This document shows, piece by piece, positions 40,434-52,246 of a DNA stretch of 64,000 nt; position 1 is the first letter of the stretch; each line of letters starts with the position of its first letter. The notes below the pieces were generated by a model, which made no database searches, was not told the origin of the DNA, and worked only from the letters and a program-made list of their open reading frames with translations. The translations under genes were made by a program, and so were the position numbers. Origin of the DNA: Liquidambar formosana (Eukaryota > Streptophyta > Magnoliopsida > Saxifragales > Altingiaceae); contig CM077826.1 in NCBI GenBank assembly GCA_039720395.1, positions 32,112,810 through 32,176,809 of the forward strand, given 5' to 3'.

Positions 40434-43400
40434 TGTGAATCACGGGTTTCGATCCAAGGGGAGGAAGGAGAACCCTTCTTTTAAAAAGACTTGTAGAGAT
40501 TTAAATTAATAAAAATCTGGTTTTTAAAAGGTTCACAAAAACAAAACAAATAAGGAGTCGCCACCTCATTTTTAGGAAAAGAGGAAAACCATGAAAATAG
40601 TTTTAAAGAAAACCTTTGAAAACCAAACACATGACTCCGATCAAGGAAAAGCAGGTCTAATCAAAACAAGAGAGGATTCGGAGACTAAGTTACGATGTGG
40701 GAAGGTTCTAGGAAACATCCTATAGGCACCCACATCGCCCCAAAAATGGGTCTCTGAATTTATATGGGCTATTTCAATCACTTCCTAATTAGTCACCATG
40801 CATATGCAAAGAATTATCCATAAATAATCCCTATTCATCCATGAGCATCCATAAAGCATGTAAACATCTATAAAGCACGTAAACATCCATGAACAAGTAT
40901 GAGAGATATGGAAAGCAGTAGAGATAGAGAGAATGAACAAACAAATCCATCCTATCCACTAACAAATATGTGATGGACAAATGTATAAGCATAGGGTCCA
41001 TCCTATCCACTAACATATATGTGATGGACAAATGGGTAGAAAGAAAGAGAGAGAAAGAAAAAGAAAACCTAGGATACTTAGTATCCTAGGGCGGACTTGA
41101 ACATCAAATGAGCGCCTACGTACCTTACATATAAAGACATAAGGATCAAAGTCCACGTAGTTCGATTGAGAAGGGGTTACTCCCTTTACAATGAACTATA
41201 AACCCTAAGTTTCCATTAAAAGAAAAGAAGAGTTTGAAAAAGAAGAAGAGTTTCCAAAAAAGGAATTTGAGAAAAGATAGAATTCTAAAAGAGATAGAAC
41301 TCTTATCCAAAAAGAAGTTTTAGAAAAGTAGAATTCTAAAAGAGATAGAACTCTAATTAAAAAAGAATTTTAATGAAAGTGGAGTTCTAAAAGAGATAGA
41401 ACTCTTATTCAAAAAGGAATTTTAGAAAACATGGAAACTCAAGAATTATAATCCAAAGTAAAGAGAATAACCCAAAGGAGAGAGAAGAGAACAAATCAAA
41501 ACAAACTTACCATGAACCACTTACCATATGCAAATTATCCCGAAACATCGAGAAAACACCAATTAATCACCCCATGTATTCTATAGGGCAATTATTAAGC
41601 TCAAGCCATTCATATTCATGCTCAAATCATCATTAGAAGACCTAATTCAAATCTGGACAGAATACTAAACATGCATATAATGACCCTAAACTCATGCAAA
41701 TAACAAAAATCAAAAGAAAGACACAATCCTATATGCTCCTATGTACTCCTACATGCTCTAAACACCCTAACATGCACAAAACTATCAAAAACATGCTAAA
41801 TAGGCATTACCATGATGAAAATATCATATGACAATCCTAAACATGAAAAGAAAACCTAACATGATGCCCTAGGTAAGTATTTTATGTAAGAATACGAAAT
41901 AATCATCCTTACGGCGAGCTTTCTTAAGTAAAACTATCCGAAGATAATTTTACATAGAAACCACTCCGTATGAATGGTTTCCTCACATATCCTACATAAA
42001 ATATCTATACTACCTATAAAAAGATAAATGTAAGAAAAACTTTTGATTAACTAATATACCCTTATTTTAATTTTTAAATACACAACTACCCATCCTTCTG
42101 CATATATAGGAAATATAGTAATATGGAAACTGTAATTCTAAAACACATACCTTAATATATTCTAAAACACATACCTTAATATATAAAACACAAATAAGAA
42201 TTCAAAGGAAACTATAATTCCTATATAATAAATAGAAATATATAAAAATATGGAAACTATAATTCTAAAACACATACTTTAATATATTCTAAAACACATA
42301 CTTCAATATATAAAACACAAATAGGAATTTAAAGGAAAGGAAAACTATAATTCCTATATAATAAATAAACAGCCGGAACACATACCTTAATATATTCTAA
42401 AACACATACCTTAATATATAAAACACAAATAAGAATTCAAAGGAAACGGAAACTATAATTCCTATATAATAAATAAACAGCTGGATTGTAAATTCCACTT
42501 TCTCCATCAAGAGTAGCTTCAACCTTCTCTTCACCTTTTCCATTAACGGCGACTTCTCCCTTCTCTGGTTAACGGGGACTTCTCCCTTTTGCTAAGTTTT
42601 GCTCTGCAAATTATAATATATATATATGTCTCAACATTCTATTCCATTTTTATTTTCCATCTTGAAGCGTTTTAAGATTTTCACAACGTCACGATTGTTA
42701 CCCGTTACGATTTTATCATTGCTTCGCTTCCGATTCCTTCTCCCCATTAATTTCTCCACTTAGAGTGCATATGATATGCGTGGATTATTCTATTCATTCC
42801 CAATTCTTGTTCGATTCGCACGATTTTCAAGAAAGAATGAGCTGATCAAACACGTTGCCTCGATACTTAAACTACCATGTTGCCTCATATCATGTTTTTT
42901 TAGTTGGGATTGAATGGATGAAATAAAATCACATTCCAATTCGTTCCAAAGCAGCATGTTTTTTTTTTTTTTTTTGGGCATATATCGACACGTGCAATGC
43001 ACGTGTGCACCAACTAGTTTACCTAAGAATGCAATGAAACTCACAGCGCACTTAAACACACTCTAGAAGGCACCCATGCACAACCTCACCCTCCAAGGAC
43101 GATAATTATCCTCGAAAAGGATAATCATCCACACACCTATGAAGACGAGGCTTACACAGCAAGTGTCCTATACAAAAGATGCTTAAAATCATGCATATAA
43201 TTGAACCATGAAGAGAAAACGGCCTAAACACACCAATTGATTTTTCATGCAAAACGTACCTCTATCCTTAAGAGAAAAACTATCCTAATAGCAAGCAATT
43301 CACAAACCTAATCCACTAACATGCATTCTCATCATCTTTGAATCATATACACTCTAAAATATAGAGTATATATGATTCCTAAATCAATTCTAAACCATAA

Positions 43401-44566
43401 TTATGCAGAGAATGGAGTAGAAGAAGAAGGAATCATAAAAGAAAGCAAAGGAGACTTACAACGAAGCAAGGGTCTTCGCTGCGTTCTTCCTTCTCTTTGG
43501 CTTGGTTCCCTTCTAGTTCCTCTTCAAAATTGCAGTAGAAAGCCTCTTCCAAGTGATATGGGTGTGTTCAAACTCGTGGTCCCTCTCTCTCTTATGAATA
43601 TGAAGTGTCAAATAAGCCAAAAGTCCCTTATGCTGATGAATGAGCCTCTATTTATAACTAACCAACCATATGAACCAATGGTTGAGATTAATTCACCATA
43701 AAAACAATCTAGGGCTGTAATTAAGTCCCATGAATGTTAAACAACTCAAAACCACCTCCCAATAGGCTTAGAAGTCCTTTAGAAGGCTGAAAATCGGAGT
43801 GGTAGAGTCCCATTTCGTCAAAAACTCAAAAAGAGAAAAATCAGGATGGGACTCTCGGGTGACCGGTTGGGGTGAACCGGTCCAACCGGTTGGTGAACCG
43901 GTCCAACCGGTTGGGCCCAACCGGTTACCCGAGAAGAATCCAAAAAATTTGGAATTCTAGCTCGGTTTGGACTCCGAACTTCAAACGGACACAAATTCTT
44001 CATTTTAACTCCGATTTGAGTGATTCAAAAGCCAAAATTTCAAGGATTCAGTGTAGAATAAGCCTAGAATATTCTTGAACCAAGAATCCCTAACCACGGT
44101 CAAGTGGCTGGGTTTTCATGAGGCGATTACCCGAAAAAAGGTCAATTAAGCATAGGGTAATGTGGTGAACCAATCCCAAACCTATCAATAAATTAAATTG
44201 GCACTTCAATTGGACTCATTTCATCATTCTAAGGTCAATGGAACACTCCGGAACAAATTTGGAAGTCAATTGGAAAATATACGAAGTAAAAGACGAAATT
44301 GCCCTTCAAGTCACAAAAGTTCTAATTAGCTATCCAAACCTATCTGGAATTGAACCAAATTTGACACACATATCCAAAATGACCCTAAAAACTAAATGCA
44401 AGTGATGGGACTCAACAAAGAGACAAAAATATGCATGCAATGATGACCTATTCTCCTAAGGCTTAAAAGGGCAAAATTGTCCTTTAAGGCTTAGGGACTC
44501 CTAGATGCTTCTAAACCTAACTAAATGATATCATGATCTCATGGGGGTGAAAATGGGGTGTCTACA
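40434..44566 (-). mobile_element. Long solo LTR with nested Helitron
   Basis: Bounded by TGTGAATCACGG and GGTGTCTACA, flanked by the perfect 5-bp duplication CATAC (40429-40433 and 44567-44571). On the minus strand it begins TGTAGACACCCC, a frequent plant LTR start. With the Helitron (42004-43017) left out it is about 3.1 kb. No gag or pol sequence, hence solo LTR. Internal repeats: a unit of roughly 60 bp around AATTCTAAAAGAGATAGAAC at 41278-41435, and AACCGG/CCGGTT repeats at 43860-43930. Confidence 0.7.
42004..43017 (+). mobile_element. Non-autonomous Helitron, copy 1
   Basis: The 5' end is TCTATACTACCTATAAAAAG, close to the plant Helitron consensus. The 3' end has a perfect hairpin, ACACGTGC-AAT-GCACGTGT (42988-43006), 7 bases before terminal CTAG. 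It sits between A (42003) and T (43018), the Helitron target, with no duplication. Interior carries about three repeats of a 115-bp unit (AAACACATACCTTAATATA words, 42120-42470). No Rep/helicase gene. Confidence 0.88.
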
Positions 44567-45155
44567 CATACAATGGGTATCCCAAGTCATTAGACTTGTC
44601 TAATCCGCTTGCGATGCATAAACCACTCGCAAGCCTACGCGTTATATATATAAATCTATATCTATACTACCTATAAAAAGATGAGTATAAGAAAAACTTT
44701 TGATTGACTAATATACCCTTATTTTAATTTTTAAATACACAACTACCCACCCTTCTGCATATATAGGAAATATAATAATTCTAAAACACATAACTTAATA
44801 TATAAAACACAAATAGGAATTCAAATGAAAAGGAAACTATAATTCCTATATAATAAATAGAAATATATAAGAATACGGAAACTATAATTCTAAAACACAT
44901 ACCTTAATATATTCTAAAACACATACCTTGATGTGTAAAAGACAAATAGGAATTCAAAGGAAACGGAAACTATAATTCCTATATAATAAATAAATAGTCG
45001 GATTGTAAATTCCACTTTCTCCATTAAGAGTAGCTGCGACTTCTCCCTTCTCTGGTTAACAGTGACTTCTCCCTTCTCTGGTTAACTGGTGACTTCTCCA
45101 TTTTCTGGTAAGTTTTGCTCTACAAATTATAATATATCTATATATATATATATAT

Positions 45156-46756
45156 ACAAGAATGTTCCGGTTAGCTTCAGCTGGTATACCACTATGTAAG
45201 CTGAACCACATCTAGCCATTAATGCCATGTAAGGTGCATCTAATGGCTGGGGTTATTCCTCTTTTTGAACTGAGATGCAGCTACTTTTTTGACCCCAAAG
45301 TACAGTCCTGCAGGTGCTGTCACGTCACTCTTTCCCTCGAAGCTGAGACCCGAAATAGGAGAGATTCAAAAGTTGGGGAGAAACACTATACCAGCTACCC
45401 CCGTGTTTGGGTTTTTTTAGTTGTTTTTTTCCCTCTTCTCTTCTCCAAACACTCATCTGATTCAACCCATCGCTCTCATTCTCCACGAAGCTCTCCCACT
45501 GCCAGCACAGGTAAGCATCCCGCTATTGCGTCTTTTTTTTTTTTTTTTTTTCCTTTCTAAACTAAAAAAATCCCTCCCCTCATCGCAGTTGAAGAACCTC
45601 CTCACCACTATTCACTCTCTACGAAGCTCACCCCTCGCCGGCACAGGTAAGCATCTCTCCTGTTTCGATAATTTTTTTTTTTTCCTCTTCTCTTCTCTAA
45701 ACCAAAAAAATCCCTCCCCATTGCAGCTGAAGACCTTCCTCACCGCCATTCACTCTCCACAAAGCTCACCCACCGCCGGCGCAGGTAAGCATTCCCCTGT
45801 TTCTATTTTATTTTTTATTTTTTTCTCTAAACTAAAAAAATCCCTCCCCATCGCAGCTGAAGACCCTCCTCATCGCCGTTCACTCTCCACGAAGCTCACC
45901 CACCGCCGGCACAGGTAAGCATTCCCCTGTTTCGATATTTTTTTTTTTTCCTCTTCTCTTCTTTAAACCCTCACACCCCTCCCCATCGTAGGAAACCCGC
46001 AGCTGCGAAGCTCACCGCCGGTGTCTCCCTCCGTCTTCTTTCTCTTCTCTATGAGTTGTGAGTTATCAATTTTACCTCCCTTGAGTTGTTTTTTGTTCGT
46101 TTTTGAGTAGGTTGTCTGGGTTTTTGTCCTCTGTTTGCTTTGCCTTTACCATGGTTTATGGAATATAAATTTTTCTTTCATTATGGATTGAGTTTTGTGA
46201 TGGTGTGTGTTTTTGCACGCATTCTTGCTGTGTTTGTGTCTTGCTTTTGAAGAAATTGTCGCGTTGATCTGAATATCTCTTGTCGGATTTTTGTCCTATG
46301 TTTGTATCCATGCAACCGTGGTTCTTTGATAGTTATATTATTTATAGTTGATCAGAGTGCTGTAAATCATTTTCATTATGTTTGTTTAGTTTATGGACTG
46401 CTAGATTGAAGTTGTTTTTTTATGGCATTGGAGTTGAATGAATGAGTTAAAATTATTTCTCACGTACTGTGTTTTTTCCCTTGTAATACCTATCAAATTG
46501 CTGGGTCCCTTGTTGGACTTCTTGTCCAATTTGCACTCATTCTTTTGATTAATACAATTGTCTATTGAAAAGAAGATCAACATTACTTCAACCTTAAAAA
46601 ATTTCAGCTGAAAAAACATTACTTAACAAAATTTTGCTTGAAAAAATTTTAGGGTGTGAATCCTATCTGAACCATCTGACATGATAAAACACTACTTGAA
46701 AAAATTTTATTTGTGGTTACTTTTCTACAGGACATTTATTGTTAGCACATAGGGTG
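45156..46756 (+). repeat. Left terminal inverted repeat of the Mutator-like element
   Basis: Pairs with 52247-54067 from the outer tip to the shared inner word CACATAGGGTG. Includes nearly identical blocks such as TTAGCTTCAGCTGGTATACC near the tip and TCCAATTTGCACTCATTCTT (about 46528) opposite AATGAGTACAAATTGGAC. Expected to hold the transposase promoter and the upstream leader exons. Confidence 0.88.
45480..46010 (+). repeat. Tandem repeats with mini-exon-like cassettes (left TIR)
   Basis: About four units of 130-138 bp. Each has a T-run, AAAAAAATCCCTCCCC, an acceptor-like ATCGCAG, 58 bases containing TTCACTCTC..CGAAGCTCACCC, and a donor-like GCACAGGTAAGCAT. Donors are at 45511, 45647, 45785 and 45915; acceptor-proximal exon starts at 45589, 45727, 45857 and 45992. 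The three complete cassettes 45589-45646, 45727-45784 and 45857-45914 are all exactly 58 bp. Confidence 0.8.
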
Positions 46757-47004
46757 TCAATCTAGTGGAATACTTTACCTAATTATAGGCTCTAAGACTG
46801 TATGATATAGCTATTGTGTTTGATTACTCTTATTGACATTATTTTTCCTCTATACTATTTAAGGGTGTACTTTAATTGTGATTGGGTTATGCACCCACAA
46901 TTTTTTGTTGTTTACTTTTTGGTTCATTGGAGTATTTTTTTTTGTTTATTTGTTTTTTTTATTTATTGTTAAACAGTATTAAGATTCTTTGTTCATACAG
47001 ATCA

Positions 47005-49593
47005 ATGGAGGATTTTGATATTGAATTAGATGATGACTCACGACCACAACACCATGACTCTTCCTCAATCAATTCGGAAATGTGTTGTGTTCCCACTGTA
47101 ATGCAAGGACACAAACCTTTTGTGGGACAAGAGTTTGACTCTTTGGAAGACACTTATACCTTCTACAACAATTATGCAAGACAAGCAGGATTTAGTGTTC
47201 GAATGGGGAGTAGTAACAAGAATCGGGAGAATGAAGTAATCAGGAAGGTTTATACTTGTTCAAAAGAAGGTGAGAAAATAGAGCGAGAACCAAAGCCTGA
47301 TAGTAAACAACCAAAGAGGAGAAGAGGGTTAAAACGAGAGAGTTGCAATGCAAGGCTCGCAGTTGTAAAGTCAGGTGCTAAATTTAAAGTGTCTATATTT
47401 GAGGAGGTGCACAGCCATACTTTTTCATCCCCTGGCAAAGTTCAGCTTTTGCCATCTCATCGGCATGTCTCATCTGCCCAAAGAGCATTGGCACAAACTT
47501 TCGGCAATGCAAATATCCCTTCAGCCCAATTAATGAGTATTTTGGAGATACAAGCGGGTGGTTTACAAAACGTTGGATGCACTGAACGGGATATTAGAAA
47601 TGCTAGAAGAGATACAAGAAAAGCGAATGATGGACATGATGCAGATATGCTGAATGAGCATTTCCTTGCTCAAAAAGAAAGAAATCTGAATTTTATATAC
47701 ACTATTGAGACAGATGATGAAAATCGGATTTCTCATATCTTTTGGGCTGATGCAACAAGTAGAGAGGCATACAAACATTTTGGGGATGTTGTGGTGTTTG
47801 ATACCACATACCAAACAAATAGGTATAGCATGATTTTCGCACCACTATTGGGGGTTAACCATCATGGGCAAACAATAACGCTTGGTTGTGGGTTCTTGTG
47901 TGATGAGAACCATGAATCTTTTATTTGGTTGTTTGAGGAACGGATGAAAGCTATGCCAGGCGATCCACCTAAGTTGATCATTACTGATCAAGATCCAGCT
48001 ATGGAGATTGTCATTAAACATGTATTCCCAAATACATATCATAGGTATTGCATTTGGCACATCTTAAACAAGTTTTCTGAGAAACTTGGTGCTCGCATTT
48101 GTAACCAATATTACGAAGACTTTTGTACATGTATTTGGGATTCAGAGGGACCAGAGGAGTTTGAGTGTAGATGGGTTGCTTTAATTGAAAAAAGTGAGTT
48201 ACATGATAATGGGTGGTTGCAGACAATGTTTAACAAGCGGGATAAGTGAGTTCCAGCTTTTGTTAAACATATTTTTTCTGCTAGAATGTCATCTAGTCAA
48301 AGAGCAGAGAGTTGCCATTCATTTACAAAGAAGTATGTGGACAAGCGTAATTCTTTGATGGACGTTGTGACAAGGTTCAATAGGGCGCTTGCACGGCAAA
48401 GGTATGGTGAGTTACAGGCCGACCATGTTAACCATCAAGAGAAACCCATGCTGAAGACTCCGGTTCCATTTGAGAAGCAAATGTCTGAAATTTATACACG
48501 TGCCATGTTTCATAAATTTCAAAAAGAGTTGTGGGAATCTATGAAGTATGGGGGTGTTGTTAAGGTGGATGATGAGTTCCATACCATCTACCAGGTTGAA
48601 AGGCGTGTGTCTGATGATGGTACAAGGCAAAATGAAAATGGTAAAAAACCGATACCAGACAGGGTCCGATTGATTGTGGATGATAAGGTGGCAGATGTTT
48701 CTAATTGTAGTTGTAAGAATTTTGAGTGGGAAGGAATTCCCTGCAGGCACTTGTTGCACTATTTTTTTTTGTAAAAAACAATACCATGATTTGCCAGGTA
48801 AATATATATTGAAGAGGTCGACAAAGGGGGCAAAGTGTCAAAGTTTAATGGAGGGTAGTGCGGTGAACATGGAGGATAAGAGGTCGACAAAGGGGGCAAA
48901 GTGTCGAAGTTTAATGGAGGGTAGTGCGGTGAACATGGAGGATGCAGGTGATAGGGGCTTATTGGTTCGTCGTAATGATTTATATGGAATTTTTGCAAGG
49001 GTAGTTGATGTAGCTGTTTTAAGTGTAGAGGAAACCGAAATGTTGAAAGAAGATTTGTTGACATTTGAAAAGAAGATCAAATCACGCTCTATTGGAGAAT
49101 GTAGCAACAATTTGGGAGTTCAAAGCAATTGCCCCCCAATTAGTTCTACTCTTGTGTTGCTAGATCCTAATCAAGTTAGAGTGAAAGGATGTGGGAAAAG
49201 GCTAAAAGGAGGAAAAGAAAAGGCTAGGGAGCAAAGTTTGAGAAGATGTAGTGGATGTAATAAATGGGGACAATCTCATGACAAGAAGAATTGCCCAGCC
49301 CTAATAAACATGTAAGTTTACTTATCCTTAAAACACTTATTGTCCATACTTTAATAATTGTCAATTGTTGAGTATCTGATTATCTGATTATCTTGTAGGC
49401 CTGCTCCTAGTACTAATGTTGGAACTTTCCATAGCCGTGGTCCTATATCCAATGATGATATGGTTTCCTCTACAGGTAAGTGAATGATATTTAATAAGGT
49501 TTATATTTACTACATACTTTATTTAAATTCTTGTAATTGTTTGTTTTTCTTGTTAACAATTTTTTTTTTTTAGTAGGGTTCACAGATAGGTGA
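47005..49593 (+). pseudogene. FAR1-type Mutator-like transposase, broken
   Basis: Relative of FHY3/FAR1/FRS proteins, which derive from Mutator-like transposases; here it is the element's own gene. The start is ATG 47005 after acceptor TTCATACAG. FAR1 zinc finger about residues 45-140 (C85, C114, H136, H138); transposase DDE with D266 (FDTTYQ), D328 (TDQD) and the Glu of QRAES near 48307. SWIM finger CSCKNFEWEGIPCRH at 48700-48750; zinc knuckle CSGCNKWGQSHDKKNCP near 49250. Probable later exons 49399-49475 and 49577-49593. Damage: TGA at 48247-48249 where the family has Trp; a frameshift at a 9-T run (48762-48770); an in-frame 66-bp duplication (48815-48946). A host FRS gene is unlikely because it lies between matching TIRs. 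Confidence 0.88.
48815..48946 (+). repeat. 66-bp direct tandem duplication in the transposase
   Basis: Two copies of a 66-base unit starting AGGTCGACAAAGGGGGCAAA; they differ at very few bases (one is Gln/Arg in KGAKCQSL versus KGAKCRSL). It keeps frame and repeats 22 residues, so it is recent and harmless to the frame itself. Confidence 0.92.
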
Positions 49594-49599
49594 TGGAAC

Positions 49600-51735
49600 A
49601 ACTAATATTGGATGAGAGAACCTCATGAATGTATATATTATAGATAGGTGATGGAACAATTAAAGTCTTGAGGAAGATATGATTCTTGCTTGTTTGTCTT
49701 TCATGTTGTTTTTGATATGTATTGATGAGAATTGGATATTTTATTCACTTTCTTATTTAGCCTAAATTTTTATTAATTGAGTGTTCTGGGTCCATGGACT
49801 ATTTGTTTAATAGTTTCAAGTGCTTCCCAGTGATTTGAGGAGATTTTTATTTGAACCTCATGAATTTACTTTCTTGTGATGATATTGAGAAATTTTTATT
49901 TTTTATATGAATGGCTGGTGCAGGTTAGATTAGATCAGTTCCACAGAATAATATGGGAGGTGGATTTAGAGTGCTTCATCTGGTTGGAGTTATGACATGT
50001 TCTACCTGTACTGTCAGATAGATTAGTTTCTAGTCCTATGCTTTCTTTGCGAGCTCCTTCTCTTACTTGTCCTGATGCTATCAATTACTTCCAGTTGCTC
50101 TGACCTCTGAGATTTCGAGTGTAGTGTTAAATATGTAGTGTATGCATTATGCACATTTATTTGATACTTGCAGCTACATAGATGCTTGCATTTATTGTGG
50201 GTTTTGCCTGTGAGGTCAAAGAATGCCCGTGGCCAGCAAGGTTCATATCCAATCAAGCTTTTTTCCACGTCCAACATGCACATCATTCTACAGTCTACAC
50301 TTGTGTCCAATCTTTACTTTATTTCTCAGGTACTCAAGCTTTGTGCTTTAATTCTTAAATTGGAATCACTCTCTCCTGCTCTAACAATTTAAACAATTTA
50401 ATTTTACTTGGATCTGCACAGTTATTATACAGGAGGTACAGTGGAAATTTCCTTGTGAATCTCTTAGGGAAGTGGAAGGAATCTGAGTATTCAGGTGGTC
50501 AATTCAGTTCCTGTTGGTGGTCGGTTTTACTGGTTTTTTCCTCCTCCTTGTATAGCTTCCTCGATTCTATTTCTTTGATTTCTTCACCATGAAAACTATC
50601 AACGCACACTTTCAGAAGCATCCTCTAGCTATAGTGAAGTCTTCAAGATCACATGGGAGGTCATGCAATAAGTGAACTATTACAATTTAAGCTTTTTTTA
50701 ATTTTTCTTTGCAGAGAAGTTTCATTTAATTATATGAATTTTGTACAAAATTGGATGAGAAAACCTCATGAATGTAGGTGACTGTATGTGAAGTCTTGTG
50801 GAAGTTTGTTATGATTGTGTCGTATTAAATGATGGTATGAAAGCAAGAATGTATGGCAAAGCAGGACCTTTCTTCTTGATCTATCTTTGTATGATGAAAT
50901 TTCTTACTCAAGAAAATTGACTATTCAAATGTGGTTTCTAGCTTTGTATGGTTCAGTAACATATAGTTTTGGAACAACCTGCCAAAGAAGTAAAAAAAGG
51001 AAAAAGAAAGGCCTTGTCAATATGTTGACATCTCTGTGTAGGGGAGCCATTCACTGTTTTATCCAAAACTACAGCAAAAGTGGAAAAGGAGATGGGTAGC
51101 CTTGTTGACATCTCTGTATAGGGGAGGCCGTAAAAAAAACAAAAGGAGATGTGTAAGCTTCTCGGCTCCTTTCAAGCACTTGGGGATGATATTGCCGCTA
51201 CTTAGTGGGTGTGCTCCACCACAAAAATTGACATTAAAAAGTAGGGTAGGTAAAAGAAAAACATGATCTATAACCATTAGCCGATATAATCAGCTTAATA
51301 CCAACATCTTAATCTGAAATTTATTAAGGTGGAGGCATTAATGGGTCCAACCTGACTAGGATTGGAATGAAATGAATGCAAGCAATGCCGAAAAAAAAAA
51401 AAAAAAAAAAAAAAGATCCTTTAGATTCCAGTAATCACCATCAAAAATAGAGATGGAACAAACAAAAGTATTAAAAAATAATAAAAATGTCATCTTACAG
51501 TAAATATGTGAATGAAGAACAGCATAGTAACAAAATGGAAAGAAATGGAGTGATCTCATTTCTAGACAAATGCCCCCTAAAAAAAATAATCCAATATGAT
51601 AAATTTTGAATTTCTCCAATCTATAAGCAAAGCAACCAGAATAATACTTGAAAACTCAGCAAGCTTTTGTCAGAAATGACTTGATATATATAATAACATA
51701 TAATAAAACCACTATTTCATACACATAGAAATTAA
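49600..51735. other. Internal spacer of the Mutator-like element
   Basis: Lies between the ends of the two convergent genes. No protein or RNA gene recognised. Contains an A-run (51390-51413) and probable 3' UTRs. Could include captured host sequence, but none was identified. Confidence 0.45.
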
Positions 51736-51739
51736 GAAA

Positions 51740-52239
51740 TTAATTTCTAAACATCCACATTAATATTACAATGGTTACTAGCAAAATTATCAAACGCTTC
51801 AACATTATTATTTCTTCGCGAATTCCTCGAATCTGGGTATCATTTCCAATCTGGTTGTCATTTCCTGCGGACAATGGTTGGCTATCAATGCTTTCATTTC
51901 TTCCCTTCCTACTACTCCAACCTTGTCTGTCATGGCATCGCCTTTGTAATTCATCCTCCCAATCACGAACCCACAGCACAAATCCCTCGCATCTCCCAAC
52001 CTAATCATGGAAGCAATAATGAGTAACAATAATTAGTTCCACACTAAAATAATAATGGAAAATCATAGTGTGAGTAACAATAATTAGTTCCTCACATTGC
52101 ATGACGATGCATAGTAGTGTTTGCCGAAGTTGTCAATCTTACTATATGCAATCTTGATTTCACATGGCATTCGGCGACTACAATTACAAAATTTTCGCAA
52201 GTCTGGAGCTGTACTACATGAGCTTCCTTCGGATGTCAT
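51740..52239 (-). CDS. GRF zinc-finger protein with C-terminal membrane helix
   Basis: Two exons on the minus strand: 52096-52239 (start ATG 52237-52239) and 51740-52000, donor GTGAGG, acceptor TGATTAG, 134 residues. Residues 18-57 fit a GRF zinc finger: CNC, then NFGKHYY, a Cys, GRCEGFVLWV and an acidic stretch. GRF fingers bind single-stranded nucleic acid in other proteins. A hydrophilic middle with EEIIMLKR leads into a hydrophobic C-terminal helix (LIILLVTIVILMWMF). Small plant GRF-plus-helix proteins with this order are common and poorly understood. No stop or frameshift. The ATG is 8 bases inside the right TIR border, so its leader and promoter lie in the TIR. Role in transposition is inference. 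Confidence 0.8.
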
Positions 52240-52246
52240 TAAGCTT

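Noticed and set aside
41278..41435. CRISPR-like or regulatory repeat array
   Set aside because: A roughly 60-bp unit in near-contiguous tandem without unique spacers, in eukaryotic LTR DNA; an ordinary tandem repeat.
43372..43701. 109-residue open frame
   Set aside because: Lies inside the solo LTR, shows no known domain and no splice-supported extension.
45222..45918. Long Ser/Pro/Phe-rich open frames (112 and 165 residues) in the left TIR
   Set aside because: They run across CT-rich tandem repeats and T-runs, exist in mirror image in the other TIR, and resemble no protein. Explained as repeats with splice-like sites.
46882..47004. Upstream extension of the transposase frame (41 hydrophobic residues)
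   Set aside because: Ends at a clear acceptor (TTCATACAG) just before the conserved acidic start; it is intron or leader sequence.
47005..49593. Host FRS5-like regulator gene
   Set aside because: It lies inside matching 1.6-1.8 kb TIRs with a partner gene and carries a nonsense codon and frameshift; a transposase pseudogene fits better.
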